From Sipunculus nudus (taxonomy: Eukaryota > Annelida > Sipuncula > Golfingiida > Sipunculidae), in contig CM049308.1 in NCBI GenBank assembly GCA_026874595.1, positions 21,427,867 through 21,491,866 of the forward strand: a stretch of 64,000 nucleotides of DNA. The letters are read 5' to 3'. The notes below the pieces were generated by a model. It was not told the DNA's origin, ran no database searches, and was given only the letters and a program-made list of their open reading frames with translations. Each line of letters starts with the position of its first letter. The first letter of the stretch is position 1. The position numbers and the translations under genes are program-made. Below, one piece after another: positions 22,298 through 33,152 of this stretch.

Positions 22298-23440
22298 TAG
22301 CTCAGATGACTATATTGTCCGTCGTCCGTCCGTCCAATAAAAAATTGGTACCTTATATTTTGCCCAACTTTGGCCACGGCACGTTTTTTTTTTTTCCTGT
22401 AAGTACTGTGGATTTAATTTTCACAGCATGTGCACATAAGGATTTAATCTGTTAAAATCTGAAATTTGAAAATAAAAGCTGCAAAATTAGGCTAGTTATT
22501 AATTTTTTTTGGAGGCTCTTGTTGTATTCCCTTACATTGTCAAGCAGTCCACTTTGGTCACTGTAGGTCATTCAGTGCAGCTCTCTATGCTCCCTGGGCT
22601 GTTGACATAATGTTATGCAATCCCATCACTACGGCAAGCCCTCTCTCCACTGAGTAGAGCTTGATCAGGCTGTCTGCAGTTAATACCATACCGCAGGGAG
22701 TCTTTTTCTCTTCCCCCCCCCCCCCCCACCCCATTCTGTTGACAGACCTGTACTATGAACTAGATGAATCTTAAAATTAACATTTTTTCAGCAACGAACA
22801 GTTACAACAGACCTCTCCCCCCACCCACCCCTTCAATACACAAGACTAACAAACAAGATGAATCTCAAATTTTAATGTTAAATAAATTCTTTTTGATGAG
22901 ACTTGGACAATTTTGATTTTTTAAAGAAAAAAATTTCAGAAATTTAATCCTAATATTCAAATGTGATAAAATATTAGGATCTAATGTAAGTGCTAACTGA
23001 CAAGATTTAAGAAGATATAAATACTTTGTAGCATTTCATTCATATCTCTTAAAGTTGGCGGGGCCTAGGTGTGAAAAACACTGTTAACTTAGTATTAAAA
23101 TTGGGAATATTGGTCAAACTTTGTGGGATTAATTTTTAACTCACTCATGGCCATATATTTATCTTTTGAAAACTTAATTACCTTCACACATTATTTGTTT
23201 ATGAAATGTTACTTTTATATAACACTTACCGTAGGCCTATTTGTTCCCTTGGTGCATCACTTAATGGTTTAGCTCATGTCCATTATTCTATAATTTTCAA
23301 AGTTTCATTTTAGCAGGGCCATTTTCTCATAGCTTTTCTAATGATAATATACATGAAAAACCAAAAGAAATAAAATATTTTGCAGTTACTAATATTTTCC
23401 AAAATTCAGGTGAGCGATGTGACCCATGGGTCCCTTGTTG
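22298..23440 (+). mobile_element. TIR element, GTCCGTC family (C2 copy)
   Basis: Starts TAGCTCAGATGACTAT followed by GTCCGTCGTCCGTCCGTCC and ends TTCAGGTGAGCGATGTGACC then CATGGGTCCCTTGTT. The ends are inverted relatives (GCTCAGATGA against GCTCACCTGA). The interior is noncoding, with a long C-run at about 22714-22730. A diverged copy of the same interior lies at 28618-29959. Confidence 0.6.
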
Positions 23441-23543
23441 CAAGTAGGGGAGTGATCAGTCATAATTGTCATAGCATTCTAGCAAATTTGACCATCTCAT
23501 TTCTTGTTTTAGTTTTTTTTTATATCTTGTTTTTCTTTTATAG

Positions 23544-23652
23544 GGGTGAATTCTGGATGTTACACCATACCGAATATGACGATCACGTTCCCCTGTGGCT
23601 TTATGTTTCGGAAGAAAGAGGCAGATGTCATGGGCTGTCTCAGTTAAATTGA
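23544..23652 (+). CDS. Candidate exon after pyrimidine-rich acceptor (C2)
   Basis: Follows TTGTTTTTCTTTTATAG, a good acceptor. Two frames stay open to the end of the block. One reads EFWMLHHTEYDDHVPLWLYV then a stop soon after SQLN; the other reads a Cys-containing VNSGCYTIPNMTITF. The C4 counterpart (48979-49090) has lost the AG and gained a base, so at least that copy is decayed. No family recognised. Confidence 0.2.
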
Positions 23653-24114
23653 TCGTCGCCTTTCATCTGTGTTTATTTTTTTTTTGTTCAGCTCTTTGGT
23701 TTTCGTGTTGACAAGAAGGCTGGATCCGGCATTAGTGACTGGTATACGTGGGTCTCCATAGACCCTATTTAGAATTGAAACAATCTAATTAATCTTTCCC
23801 ATCAGGACTGTGTAGTTAATGGTCGAAATACCACATTACATTAGGATCTATAGCTGGCATGGACATATGTTACTATAATGAGACACGGAGAACTTTAAAT
23901 TTGCATGGCCTGTACGCAAAAATTATAGTGGCTTTCTGAACGGGATCACCAGCCCGTTTTCATGTTTCTATCTGAATAGTATCATGGCTATTGAAACCCT
24001 GATGAAAATTACACGTACCGGAACTGTGTATCACTTCGATATTTTAGGAGTTAAGGAGTGTTCAACAACGTTTAGATATATTAGGGGTTTATATCTGTTC
24101 AACAGTCGTCAGAG

Positions 24115-24318
24115 ATGGTTGCCCGTGCTGTTATCTTTACTTTTGGCAGGATAGAAAACCACAGTAGAGCAATGATCAGATATATTACTACAGGTGTGGT
24201 TAATTGGTCAGTGATCAGAACAAGCTCCAGGGAAGGATCAGTGGTAAAAAATGTTGTGTATTATATTGAGAAAACGCGGAAAGGAAGAGACAGGCCTTAT
24301 GAACATTTCTGCAGATAA
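24115..24318 (+). CDS. 67-codon ORF, IEKTRKGR, seed of the minisatellite (C2)
   Basis: ATG-initiated. Residues about 20-45 (MIRYITTGVVNWSVIRTSS) are two diverged copies of the 13-residue unit that the 39-bp minisatellite encodes as RYIGPVVGKWSVV, in the same frame. The C-terminal part is VVYYIEKTRKGRDRPYEHFC and a stop. An acceptor-like pyrimidine stretch ending TTTTGGCAG lies inside, before GATAGAAAACC, so the true exon may start there. The protein is identical in C3 (36538-36741) and broken in C1 and C4. Function unknown. Confidence 0.3.
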   Translation: MVARAVIFTFGRIENHSRAMIRYITTGVVNWSVIRTSSREGSVVKNVVYYIEKTRKGRDRPYEHFCR

Positions 24319-24725
24319 TGTAAAAGTATAAACTTGATATTAAGGCTTATCCCGCCCAGTAAACCCCAGAACCCAGTAAGCATACTAAGTATTTGTTTTA
24401 CTCGCCGTATTGCATGCTTTTGGCTTAACTATGCTGTATGGGCACCTTGATCAGGAAATACGTGGCTTAAAGACGGTCAATTTATTAAACTGCAAGTAGA
24501 CAAGTTGAGACTTGTTTGAGTTTTTTTTTTGATAAAACATAGAAGTGGCTGAGGCCATATATTAGAAGCCATGTGTCTATATCGAGGCCACGGTCACAGT
24601 GGTATTCCTTAAGTTAGACCAGTTATGTCTTATCTGTCAATTGAGAAAATATAGAAATTACCATAAAGTACAAGAATTCTAACAGGTACGTGCTTCCTTC
24701 AGAACGGTACCTGACCATTCTATTT
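24235..24725 (+). repeat. Core module (representative copy)
   Basis: About 500 bp reading TATTGAGAAAACGCGG, then CCCGCCCAGTAAACCC, then CACCTTGATCAGGAAATACG, then GACAAGTTGAGACTTG, then a C-rich CCTGACCATT end. Recognisable copies, some strongly diverged, lie at about 120-560, 4960-5560, 6157-6700, 16198-16720, 36655-37145, 42590-43190, 43787-44330, 46641-47165, 52735-53195, 57230-57830 and 58445-58990. The macro-unit thus contains older internal copies of this module, each close to a minisatellite array or the 93-bp cassette. Confidence 0.6.
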
Positions 24726-24730
24726 GTTAT

Positions 24731-25723
24731 TAGCTCAGCTCACTGAAAGACAGCAGAGCTATAGCAATAACTCTTTGTCCGTCGTCCCACCAGCCGTGCT
24801 GCCGTCTGTCAGGTCGTCTCTTAACAAGGCAAGAATCGTAACCGTTAGACCTAGAAACTTCTAACTGTACATCCTGGGAGTCCCATGACAAATCTCCATG
24901 GGAAACTGAAATTAGATCTCTGTTACTCATAACCTCAGAGCTATTGGGTTCAGAAATTCCCATCCCCCCCCCAAATAATAAAAAAAATATGATACAAAAC
25001 TCAAGTATATGAACAACTATTGCATTGATCACCATGATTCTTCGCATGCATATTGATCATGGGGTGTTTCATCACTTCCTGCAGACTGGTGGCACCACCT
25101 GGAATTTTTTCCCAATTTTTACCATTTATTTCTCTATTTTTGAGATCTTCAAGGATGTGGTTGCCTGTTAACAGGGCACAAATAGTTAAAATAGGACCTA
25201 GAATCTTCTTACTTGACATCCAGGGAGGGCCATGAAAAAATCTTCAAGGAAACTTGAAATTAGGTCTCTCTTACTTATATCCTCTGAGCTATGGTGATCA
25301 GAATTACCCCTACCCCCCCCCCCCCACCCCCCACCCCCGCCCACCCACCCAGAATAATTTAAAATTTACCTCAAAAGCTCAACTGTTGCATTGATCATCG
25401 TGACACTTTGCATGCATATTCATCAAGGACTGTTTCATCAGTTCCTGCAGACTGGTGATCAACCTTAACCTTGATTTTTTTTCAAAATTTTACGCAATTT
25501 CAGGGCACAAATTGTAACAATTGCACCTAGAATCTTCTAACTTAACACCCAGGGAGGTCCATGAAAAATCTCCTTGGAAACCTGAAATTAGGTATATGTT
25601 AACCATATCCTCTGAGCTATGCTTAGGTTCAATGGGGCACCACCTACAAAATTTGGCATTGAAAAAATTCCTTTTGTGAATGTTTTCCTAGTCAGCTGAG
25701 CGTCATGACCCCTGGGTCACTAG
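24731..25723 (+). mobile_element. TIR element, GTCCGTC family (C2, array-A side)
   Basis: Same insertion as 573-1518 in C1. Its ends are TAGCTCAGCTCAC at the left and GTCAGCTGAGCGTCATGACC at the right; the right end is a perfect inverted match to the left end as preserved in C1 (GCTCAGCTGAC). It contains three tandem internal units and a CCCACCC-rich tract at 25308-25352. Confidence 0.6.
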
Positions 25724-26022
25724 TTAAAGTTTCCGCATCCTCGCATTTTATGTATAAATATACACTATTTATTGATCACTCTATTGATTGAAGGCTATAT
25801 GTAAATATCTGCGCGTCGTGCGAAACAGGAATATTTAGACCAATGCCTTAATTAAGGGACAGGGTCATGGCACCATTAAAACCATCCCGGGGCTGCATTT
25901 AGTCTGACAGAATAATTTATAAAAAGGGGGTACATCGCAAAGTATAAAATACAAAACTTTATATTTTTAATCTTTGTGCCTTAATTTTCCTGAACAATGA
26001 TGCCACCCTGCCATTTTGCCTC

Positions 26023-26971
26023 GGTCAGTGGTCAGATAAATTGGTCCGGTAGTGGGGAAGTGGTCAGTGATCAGATACATTGGTCAAGCGATGATGAAGT
26101 GGTCGGGCCGGGTCAGATGCATAGGTCCAGTGGTGAAAAAATGGTCAGTGGTCAGATGCATTTGTCCAGCTGTGTGGAGGTGGTAATAAGTCAGATATAT
26201 TGGTCAAGCGATCGGAAAGTGGTCCGTGGTCAGACACCTAGGTCCAGTGGTGGGGAATTGGTCAGTGAACAGATATACTGGTCGAGTGGTCAGTGGTCAG
26301 ATACATGTGTCCATCCGTGGGCAAATGGTCAGTGATCAGAAACATTGGTCCCGCGGTGGGGAAGTGGTGAGGTGTCAGATAAACTGGACCAGTGGTGTTG
26401 AAGTGGGAAGTGGTCAAAGACATTGGTCCAGTGGTGGGGAAGTTTTCAGTGATCAAATGCATTGGCCCAGTTGTGAGGAAGTGGTCAGTGGTCAAATTAT
26501 TTGCTCTAATGGTGGGTGAAGTGGTCAGTGGTCAGGTACATTGGTATTGTGGTGTGGAAGTGGTCAGTGGTCAGAAAGATTGCTACTGCAGTGAGAAGTT
26601 AAAAAAAAGTTAAAGTTGTAGGTTTTAAGTCCCCTTCCCAATAACTGGCTCAGAAGACTACAATTAACTTTCCGGTGGTAGCTCCCTGGGGACACTACAG
26701 AGCCCACACACGGTTTTGAGGTCGCTAGGGCCCGCCATACGCAGATGGCACTTAATCCGGTACCCATTTGTAATGCTGGGTAGAAATAAGCACACTTGTG
26801 GGATTCGAACCCATGACCGCTTGATCACACGTCCGGCACCTTTGCCATTACACCACCACGCACACACTAATGGTGGTTAATGGCCAGATACATTGCTCCA
26901 GCAGTCGAGGAGTGGTCATTGATCAAAGAGATTGATCCATTGGTGGTTGAAGTGGTCAGTGGTCAGATACA
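26023..26971 (+). repeat. 39-bp minisatellite array A2 (split by a SINE)
   Basis: Degenerate monomers of the same family as array A1, with fewer copies at the left end. The array is interrupted at 26598-26868 by an inverted SINE. After the SINE the same monomer resumes (GTGGTTAATGGCCAG). Confidence 0.9.
26598..26868 (-). mobile_element. tRNA-derived SINE, minus strand (C2)
   Basis: On the minus strand the element begins with a tRNA-like head containing a perfect B-box GGTTCGAATCC (26801-26811) and an A-box-like GTGGTGTAATGGC. A conserved-looking body follows, and it ends in an A/T-rich tail (TTTAACTTTTTTTTAAC). C1 (about 2695) and C4 (about 54971) show the uninterrupted site GTGAGAAAGTGGTTAATGG. 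The head does not fold into a clean cloverleaf, so it is not called a tRNA gene. Confidence 0.75.
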
Positions 26972-27463
26972 ACACCGAAAATGCCCCCCTTAGGACACAT
27001 TTGGCATCGTTCCCCATAAATCAATAATTTCTGATGCGTAGCCATTGAGGACAGTGACAGTGATTCAGTGCGACCACTAACCAGTCGTATATGGGACCAC
27101 CCTCAATTATAATATAGATAATATGAATATGCATGTCATTTAAATGGATGTATAATAACCCTGTTCTCAACTTCACGGATACATCCTCCTTTATACCGAT
27201 GGATGACTTGCAATGCAACGATTAGTTTCTATTAGTCTAAACGAACGAGTTTAGATTGAATTTCGTCTTAGATATAAGACTATAAGAGAATTGTGTATTG
27301 GCAAACACATTCATTTTAAAATTGTTCTGAATTAGGCGCATTACGCGTAAGAACATAAGTTAGAACATATTTCGTGCGTGCACATAAGCACATTCAAACA
27401 AAAATAAATATCTTTATAAATTGAAAAAAGTAGCGCTATAAATAAAATTAGGAGTTCAAAAAC

Positions 27464-27682
27464 ATGTTATGTGATTCTTTTGTTTATAAGACCCATTGGC
27501 ATTTTATGACGTACGCCGTGCTCATAAATATGAGCAATAGCTATAAGGGCGTGGATTTTGTGTATATTATACTTTACTCATTATGCATTATACTGACAGA
27601 AGTACACGAATATCCTTCATCCATGATTCGGACTTTTCAGTACGCAAACATGTTTGCGGTCGAGCAAATCTTAAGCCATTAA
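27464..27682 (+). CDS. Small ORF, 72 codons, hydrophobic (C2)
   Basis: Counterpart of 3291-3500. It carries the same hydrophobic core but ends FQYANMFAVEQILSH because of the one-base difference near the 3' end. The C3 version (39863-40081) differs at three residues, all amino-acid-changing. No family recognised. Confidence 0.15.
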   Translation: MLCDSFVYKTHWHFMTYAVLINMSNSYKGVDFVYIILYSLCIILTEVHEYPSSMIRTFQYANMFAVEQILSH

Positions 27683-27951
27683 GACCACATAGACACGTAC
27701 TGTCTCATACGCCCTCCGCCCTATACACACCCACCCACCGCCCCCAAAAAGTGCCAGATACATACTCCTGCCTAATTTGCACAATTAACCAATTAACGGA
27801 AATAGTAACATTTCTTGCGACATTTGTATGTACCTCAAACAGAATATGCCCTTTTATAAATAGCATTTAACAATATTTTTCACACCGTGGGAGGACCACA
27901 TTCTCCCAACATAACGCATATCATGTGGCAGGTTCAATCGGTCCCCGCTAT

Positions 27952-27994
27952 ATGGACAGACTTGTACGAACACATCTACAAATACAATAGAAAG
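27952..27994 (+). pseudogene. Truncated 93-bp cassette at the C2/C3 junction
   Basis: Only the last 43 bases remain (TGGACAGACTTGTACGAACA onward). The 5' half was removed by the deletion that joined the inter-array block to this point, and the donor is lost (AAAGTTGTAT instead of AAAGGTAAAT). Confidence 0.6.
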
Positions 27995-28617
27995 TTGTAT
28001 GTTAGACACAGACCATATACATAAGTACTGTCCCATACAGTCCTCGGAACACTCTGTCGAGGAATGTCTGTATTTTTTAATATTTACCGCTTAGTTTATC
28101 CCCCCTAAAAATCATTTACTAGATAAATACTTCTATTAACTGTGAAAAATAAATAAATTTCAGTAGAGATCATCTTAAAATATTTTTATAGTTACCAAAT
28201 GTATAAAGGAATAAGTCCATTTATTTTTTTTTTTTTTCAAATATTTTCCACAAACTGGGCAAGTTGAAACTTATGACGGTATTTTTTGTTGATAAGGCAT
28301 TCATAAGAGGTCAGGTGTGTATATCACAGCTAGATATTATAGATAAGGAAAATTTGATATGAAACGCTTAATGTTTAATTTACATTTAGGATCATTACTG
28401 TCGATGGATAAAATAAATGTAGGGTATTATTTTGAAGTTTTTGGCCCAAATATAATGCAATTTAAAAAAAAAACAGGAAATATATTTACTCATCTAACAT
28501 GAGAATTGCTGAAGCTGGAGACTTTTTTCAGGAATATAACTTTATTTTATCAAGATTTAATTGTTTACCAAAAATTAGATCTGAATTTTGCAAATTTTTC
28601 AAGTTTTTAGCATAAAT

Positions 28618-29959
28618 AAAAAATCAATACCTTAAATTTTGTCCAACTATGGCTCGTTTTTTCCCTGTAAGCATTGTGTATTTAATTTTCACAGCAAATA
28701 TACATAAGGATTTAATCTTTTAAAATCTGAAATTTCAAAGGAATTGATTGAAAAGAGTAGCTTTTATTCAAGTTTTCATACACCATGTCAAGTGTTGTTT
28801 ACATCTAGCCCACCTAGTAGTACAGTCTTCACTTGCATTATGTAACCCACCCCAAGCAGCTTGACTTGGCTCAGCTTGGCCACTACTAGCAGGCTTCCCC
28901 TCTGCCCTGCACTCCACCCCCCACCCTCCTCCCCCGATGGTGCATTAACTAGATGAATGTTATAATTTCTGTATTTTAGTTTATTCTTGGCTATGATACA
29001 TTTTAGATTTTGTATTGTACCACCAGGGTTACAATGATTAAAGTGCACATTTAATTGTGTCCACAAAGTGGTGTATTGCTATGAAAGTGTGGATGTTCAT
29101 CAGATAAGTAATTCCTTCCTTCAGAAGAGTAAAAACTACACCAGGTGTGAAATTGACTAATAATTCCAGTAATAAATTATAGCTGAGATAGTAATTAGCA
29201 CAATGATATTGTTTGTCCCTCGTTCAACCAACAGTGTATATACTATATTTGAAAAGATGTTTTTATTTTATAAAATTGACTGAATCTTTTGTTTTATTTC
29301 GGTGAATAAAATTAAGCATGTACTGAAAACTCCAATGTGCAAAACCTTTTAATAGTGATTCAAGGAATAATTTTGTAGATGCCATGTTGTGGCATTATTT
29401 TCTTTTGAATTCAGTTTAAACATTTGTGATTTTAAAATAATAAAATTTATGTGTATGCATAGTATGACCAAATATGAGCTACACTCTGGATATATAATGA
29501 TTGCAACTTAGAATTCTAATATTTTAACTTATATTTTCAGTTTTTTATTACAAATTTATAAACTTGTAAATAAAAAAATGAATCAGATAAAAACTATTAA
29601 TGGAAAAAAGTGGATATGCTAAAAAAAAGGCTTATATATAAACTTAAATGCAATATTCCCTTGAAGTGAAATAACGGTATAAGTCCATTCTGTCCACTTG
29701 TCTGTCCATCTGTAAATTTTTCATATGCATCACAGTATCTCAAAACTTTTACTGTTTTTCTTCATGACAGTCTTGTCAGAGTATTAGTTTGCAATCATAT
29801 ATTTAGAACTTTACTATAACCAAGTAGGAGGGCCCCTTTTCTCTTAGCTTCTCATATGCTTATATAAATGAAAAACATTAAAATAGAATATTTTGCATAT
29901 TTTGCATTTGCAAAAAATTCAAACTTAAGCTGAGCGTCGTGACCCATGGGTTCCTTGTA
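28618..29959 (+). mobile_element. Diverged TIR element, GTCCGTC family (C3 only)
   Basis: Interior matches 22298-23440 (TTTAATTTTCACAGCA, CATAAGGATTTAATCT, C-run then AACTAGATGAAT). The right end GCTGAGCGTCGTGACCCATG is intact, but the left end is eroded (TTTTTAGCATAAATAAAAAA). It lies in the segment missing from C2. Confidence 0.5.
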
Positions 29960-30720
29960 TGATTATAGTTTGTATGGCCCATCCACCAAAGGGTTCCTGA
30001 ATTTTGTGAAACTTTATATGAAATGCTCATATTGTAGTCAGTATTTGGGTACCAAGTGAAACAGAATGAAATACTTTGGAGTTTGTACTTTACACACTTC
30101 CTCTAGAGACACCTTTGCATGAAGTGACAGCAAGGGATTGGAGCTGTTTCCTGATGATTTATTATCATGTTTATGGTACCAACAATTTTGTACTCGGTCA
30201 ATGTCTGTCACAAAGTGTCCTTGATACTGACCTCAGCTAACATGTCTCGACAGATTTGGCTGTTACCTTGTATGAAATGGATTCTTTTACTGAAATTCAT
30301 TGCTAGTAATGGTGAAAGAAACTTTGAGCTTACAGTCGAAATGACTGTTTTGTTCACTAAAATGGGCAGGTCCATGAAAATGGGACATAAACATTAAAAT
30401 TTCATTTTCCTTTTCAATTAAAGTCTTATATATACAGATTCTTAAAGCAGAGATAATTTCCTCTCAGAATATGTTTAAAAACATTAGTTATTTTGAAGAA
30501 TGCCAGAGATATTTCATCATGAAGTTTGTGTATTAAAAAAAAATAATTGTACTAAAATTGAGGGGTAAAATTTCCTCATCCCAAAATAAATTAAATGAGT
30601 AATATAAAACTCGTTGCCTGTCACATTAATCTCAAGAACATAACCTTTCACTTTTCTAATTTTACACATACCAGGAAAAAATATGTTATTGTTTGACACT
30701 AATTATTATATGGTTTTGCG
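29960..30720. other. AT-rich spacer, nothing recognised
   Basis: Present only in C3. A 76-codon frame at 30167-30397 has no recognisable features. No RNA gene or repeat was identified. Confidence 0.4.
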
Positions 30721-30796
30721 GTGAGAATGTTGAAAATCTTGTCGTCACATTTTTTTAAAAGAAAAGACATGCAAACTGACATTTTCTTTTTCCCAG

Positions 30797-30906
30797 ATCC
30801 ATCCAGTACAGCAACTATTGACAGGAAACAAATAGTCAGAAGGATAAATAGAAAGATGTATGGTCGATGTAATGTATGTTTCAGTGAGAAAATAGAAGCT
30901 GAATAA
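30797..30906 (+). CDS. Candidate terminal exon, DPSSTATIDRK (C3)
   Basis: Same acceptor and frame as 18401-18510; the single residue difference is AKIEAE to EKIEAE. The surrounding noncoding DNA is equally similar, so this copy adds no evidence of selection. Confidence 0.28.
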
Positions 30907-31445
30907 GCTTTCATTTTTTTACTCAAATGACAAACCTCTGATAAAATTCTTCTTCAGGAACACAATCAAAATGTGTGATTTAAAGAAGGATTTTACTAGT
31001 GTTTATAAAAAAAAGACATGTTATAATATGTCTGTCCAACATGCCATCACAAGCAGTCATTCCGTTACCTTAGTTTTGTCATTCTATGGTAGAGCTTCTG
31101 TTTATACATATTTATATTTTAAATTGTGATCCTAATTGTGAATGCTAAGGGCTAATTCTCCTACTTCATTAGTTTTCTAACTCTATTAACATTGATGCTG
31201 TGAACTCAAGCCATATGCAGGGCATGTGGTCACAGAATGATATAGGCTGGTGAGCAAACCAGCCTGTATCTACACATGGCTGATTAAGGGTCTCCAACTG
31301 TGTGTTTTGTCAAACTGATGTATGTGCTCTTAGCTCAGCACATATGCCTTTATATATAATGAAATTCAGTTCATATGTACCTTGCTATTAGTTTTAACAG
31401 AATCCAGATTTTCTAAATCATTCCTTTTGTTACTATGAAGATAAT

Positions 31446-31909
31446 TGTTATTTTAGTGGAATTATAGAAATGTCTATAAATTTGGATTGCAGTATCATTG
31501 CCATTTATTATATAAATACTTAATACTATGTACTGATTTTGAGCACACATGTTCATATAACATCTATCTTTAATCAGTGTAAAATTCAGAGAAATCTATG
31601 CAGTAACTTTTAAATTATGACTATATTTGTATATGATCTAAAACACAGAATTCCTAATCTTAGTTCATTTAGCCCTATCGAGATAGCGTGGGTCAGTTGT
31701 AAACTGACCAATGAGCTCCCTGCTGGCAGTTATTACATAAGGCCAGCGGGACTGTTAAGGGGCAGTCAGGCAGCAGACACGGAGAGTCCAGCACCAGCCA
31801 GCCAGCCATTACAATGTTTGATGTATGCCATATTTGTTGTAACTGGAATCAGTAAATTGTGAATAAAGGATTGTGAAACAAGATTGTTCTATCAAGATCC
31901 CGCGTGACA
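31446..31909 (+). mobile_element. Solo LTR, Ty3-type retrotransposon-like (C3)
   Basis: Same 464-bp length, TG/CA ends, AATAAA (31862-31867) and ATAAT flanks (31441-31445, 31910-31914) as the C2 copy. It is therefore the same insertion, duplicated with the macro-unit. Confidence 0.68.
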
Positions 31910-32686
31910 ATAATTCCTTAACCCATTAAAAGTTTAAATATTCTAGTAATTCTAATAAATTTAAATAAATTCACTTTAACATATTGAACCGTTGTCATGT
32001 TGTCTGTGGAATGATCCTATAAATATATTTTATTCTCTGCACACTTCACAGAGATTTTCAGGTTTTCACACCAAGGTACAAAAGTGAGATTTCTCTGAAT
32101 CATTCCGTAACCAATGCTGATTAATTAACCAAATTTGCCTTCTTAAGTCCATACAAAAAAAAAGTTTATAAAATTACTTCACTAACCCTACACTACCCCA
32201 GGAAATATTTTATATTTGAAATAAGTGATTATTTACGGAATTATTTAATTGAAAATAGTCCAAAATCTGATTCCATTACTCGCGGACTTGCCCAAATGTT
32301 ATTTTTGAGTACTGGTATTAAACCACTTTGGAATAAATATCCCAAAAATATGCATGTCTGGGGGTCCATGCTCTCTGGTAAAGGAGGCTAGATTGGCCAC
32401 TGTCTTTTTGATCACTGTTGATCAAAAAAGCATCATGGCGGCAAGCAGCTAAAACTTGTATACATCGGGGAAATTTATTTTCTTCATACTCTTGTTTAAC
32501 ATGAAACTGGCATATGTATTTGGAACTTATTTCTCGTGGTGCATGTGCATGTATTGTTCGACAGTGTTATACTAAATACAACTATTCCCGAGCCAAGATA
32601 GGTTACAAAGGTGAGGGCCACTGGATATTATGCATTGAACCTGCCAGGCTCATAGAGCCACTTTTGACAACTGTTTAAAGCAAAAT

Positions 32687-32741
32687 CAGTGGCGTCAATT
32701 TTTCTTCCAGGTTGGGGGGGGGGATGACTTTGTATATATGC

Positions 32742-32782
<41 letters not shown>

Positions 32783-32801
32783 AATTTCAGCGTCTCTGAG
32801 T

Positions 32802-32866
<65 letters not shown>

Positions 32867-33152
32867 TTATATAGATATATAATTATATATAAATACTTAA
32901 TCATATTTAAAATAATTATAATGTTTTAGAAAATCAGTTATTTTGTGAATTCTAAGCAAGGTTTAGATATAAATTTTTTTAGTGAATAGATCTAAAGTCT
33001 TTAATTATATTGATTAATAAATTTCATTTGCAATATTATAATATTTTTCTCTGAAAAATGGGAGGATGATTACATTGACCATCCCCCCCCCCCCTTGCCA
33101 AATAGTGGGGGATATATATATACCCCCCATCCCCCCTATATTGACGCCCCTG
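32687..33152. mobile_element. hAT-like miniature element (C3)
   Basis: Same insertion as 20293-20762, with the AGCAAAAT duplications at 32679-32686 and 33153-33160. It is 466 bp long; the TA tracts and the C-run near the right end differ in length from C2. Confidence 0.78.

Larger units (their letters stand above)
17844..27951 (+). repeat. Macro-repeat copy C2 (internally deleted)
   Basis: Second direct copy. From about 18250 to 27950 it matches C3 (30650-40350) almost base for base at an offset of 12.39-12.42 kb. Two deletions stand out. Near 18250 it lacks about 2.4 kb present in C3 (28265-30645). Near 27951 the inter-array block is joined straight to the middle of the next 93-bp cassette, removing array B and its flanks. 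It carries the SINE that C1 and C4 lack. Confidence 0.88.

Noticed and set aside
24253..24318. GIY-YIG nuclease fragment in VVYYIEKTRKGRDRPYEHF
   Set aside because: There is a superficial Y-I-x-K-T ... R ... E-H likeness, but the upstream G-I-Y strand and the invariant Gly after Y-I are missing, and the stretch is too short to support the family.
26795..26868. tRNA gene on the minus strand
   Set aside because: The B-box is perfect, but the acceptor stem does not pair well and the head continues into a SINE body with an A/T tail.
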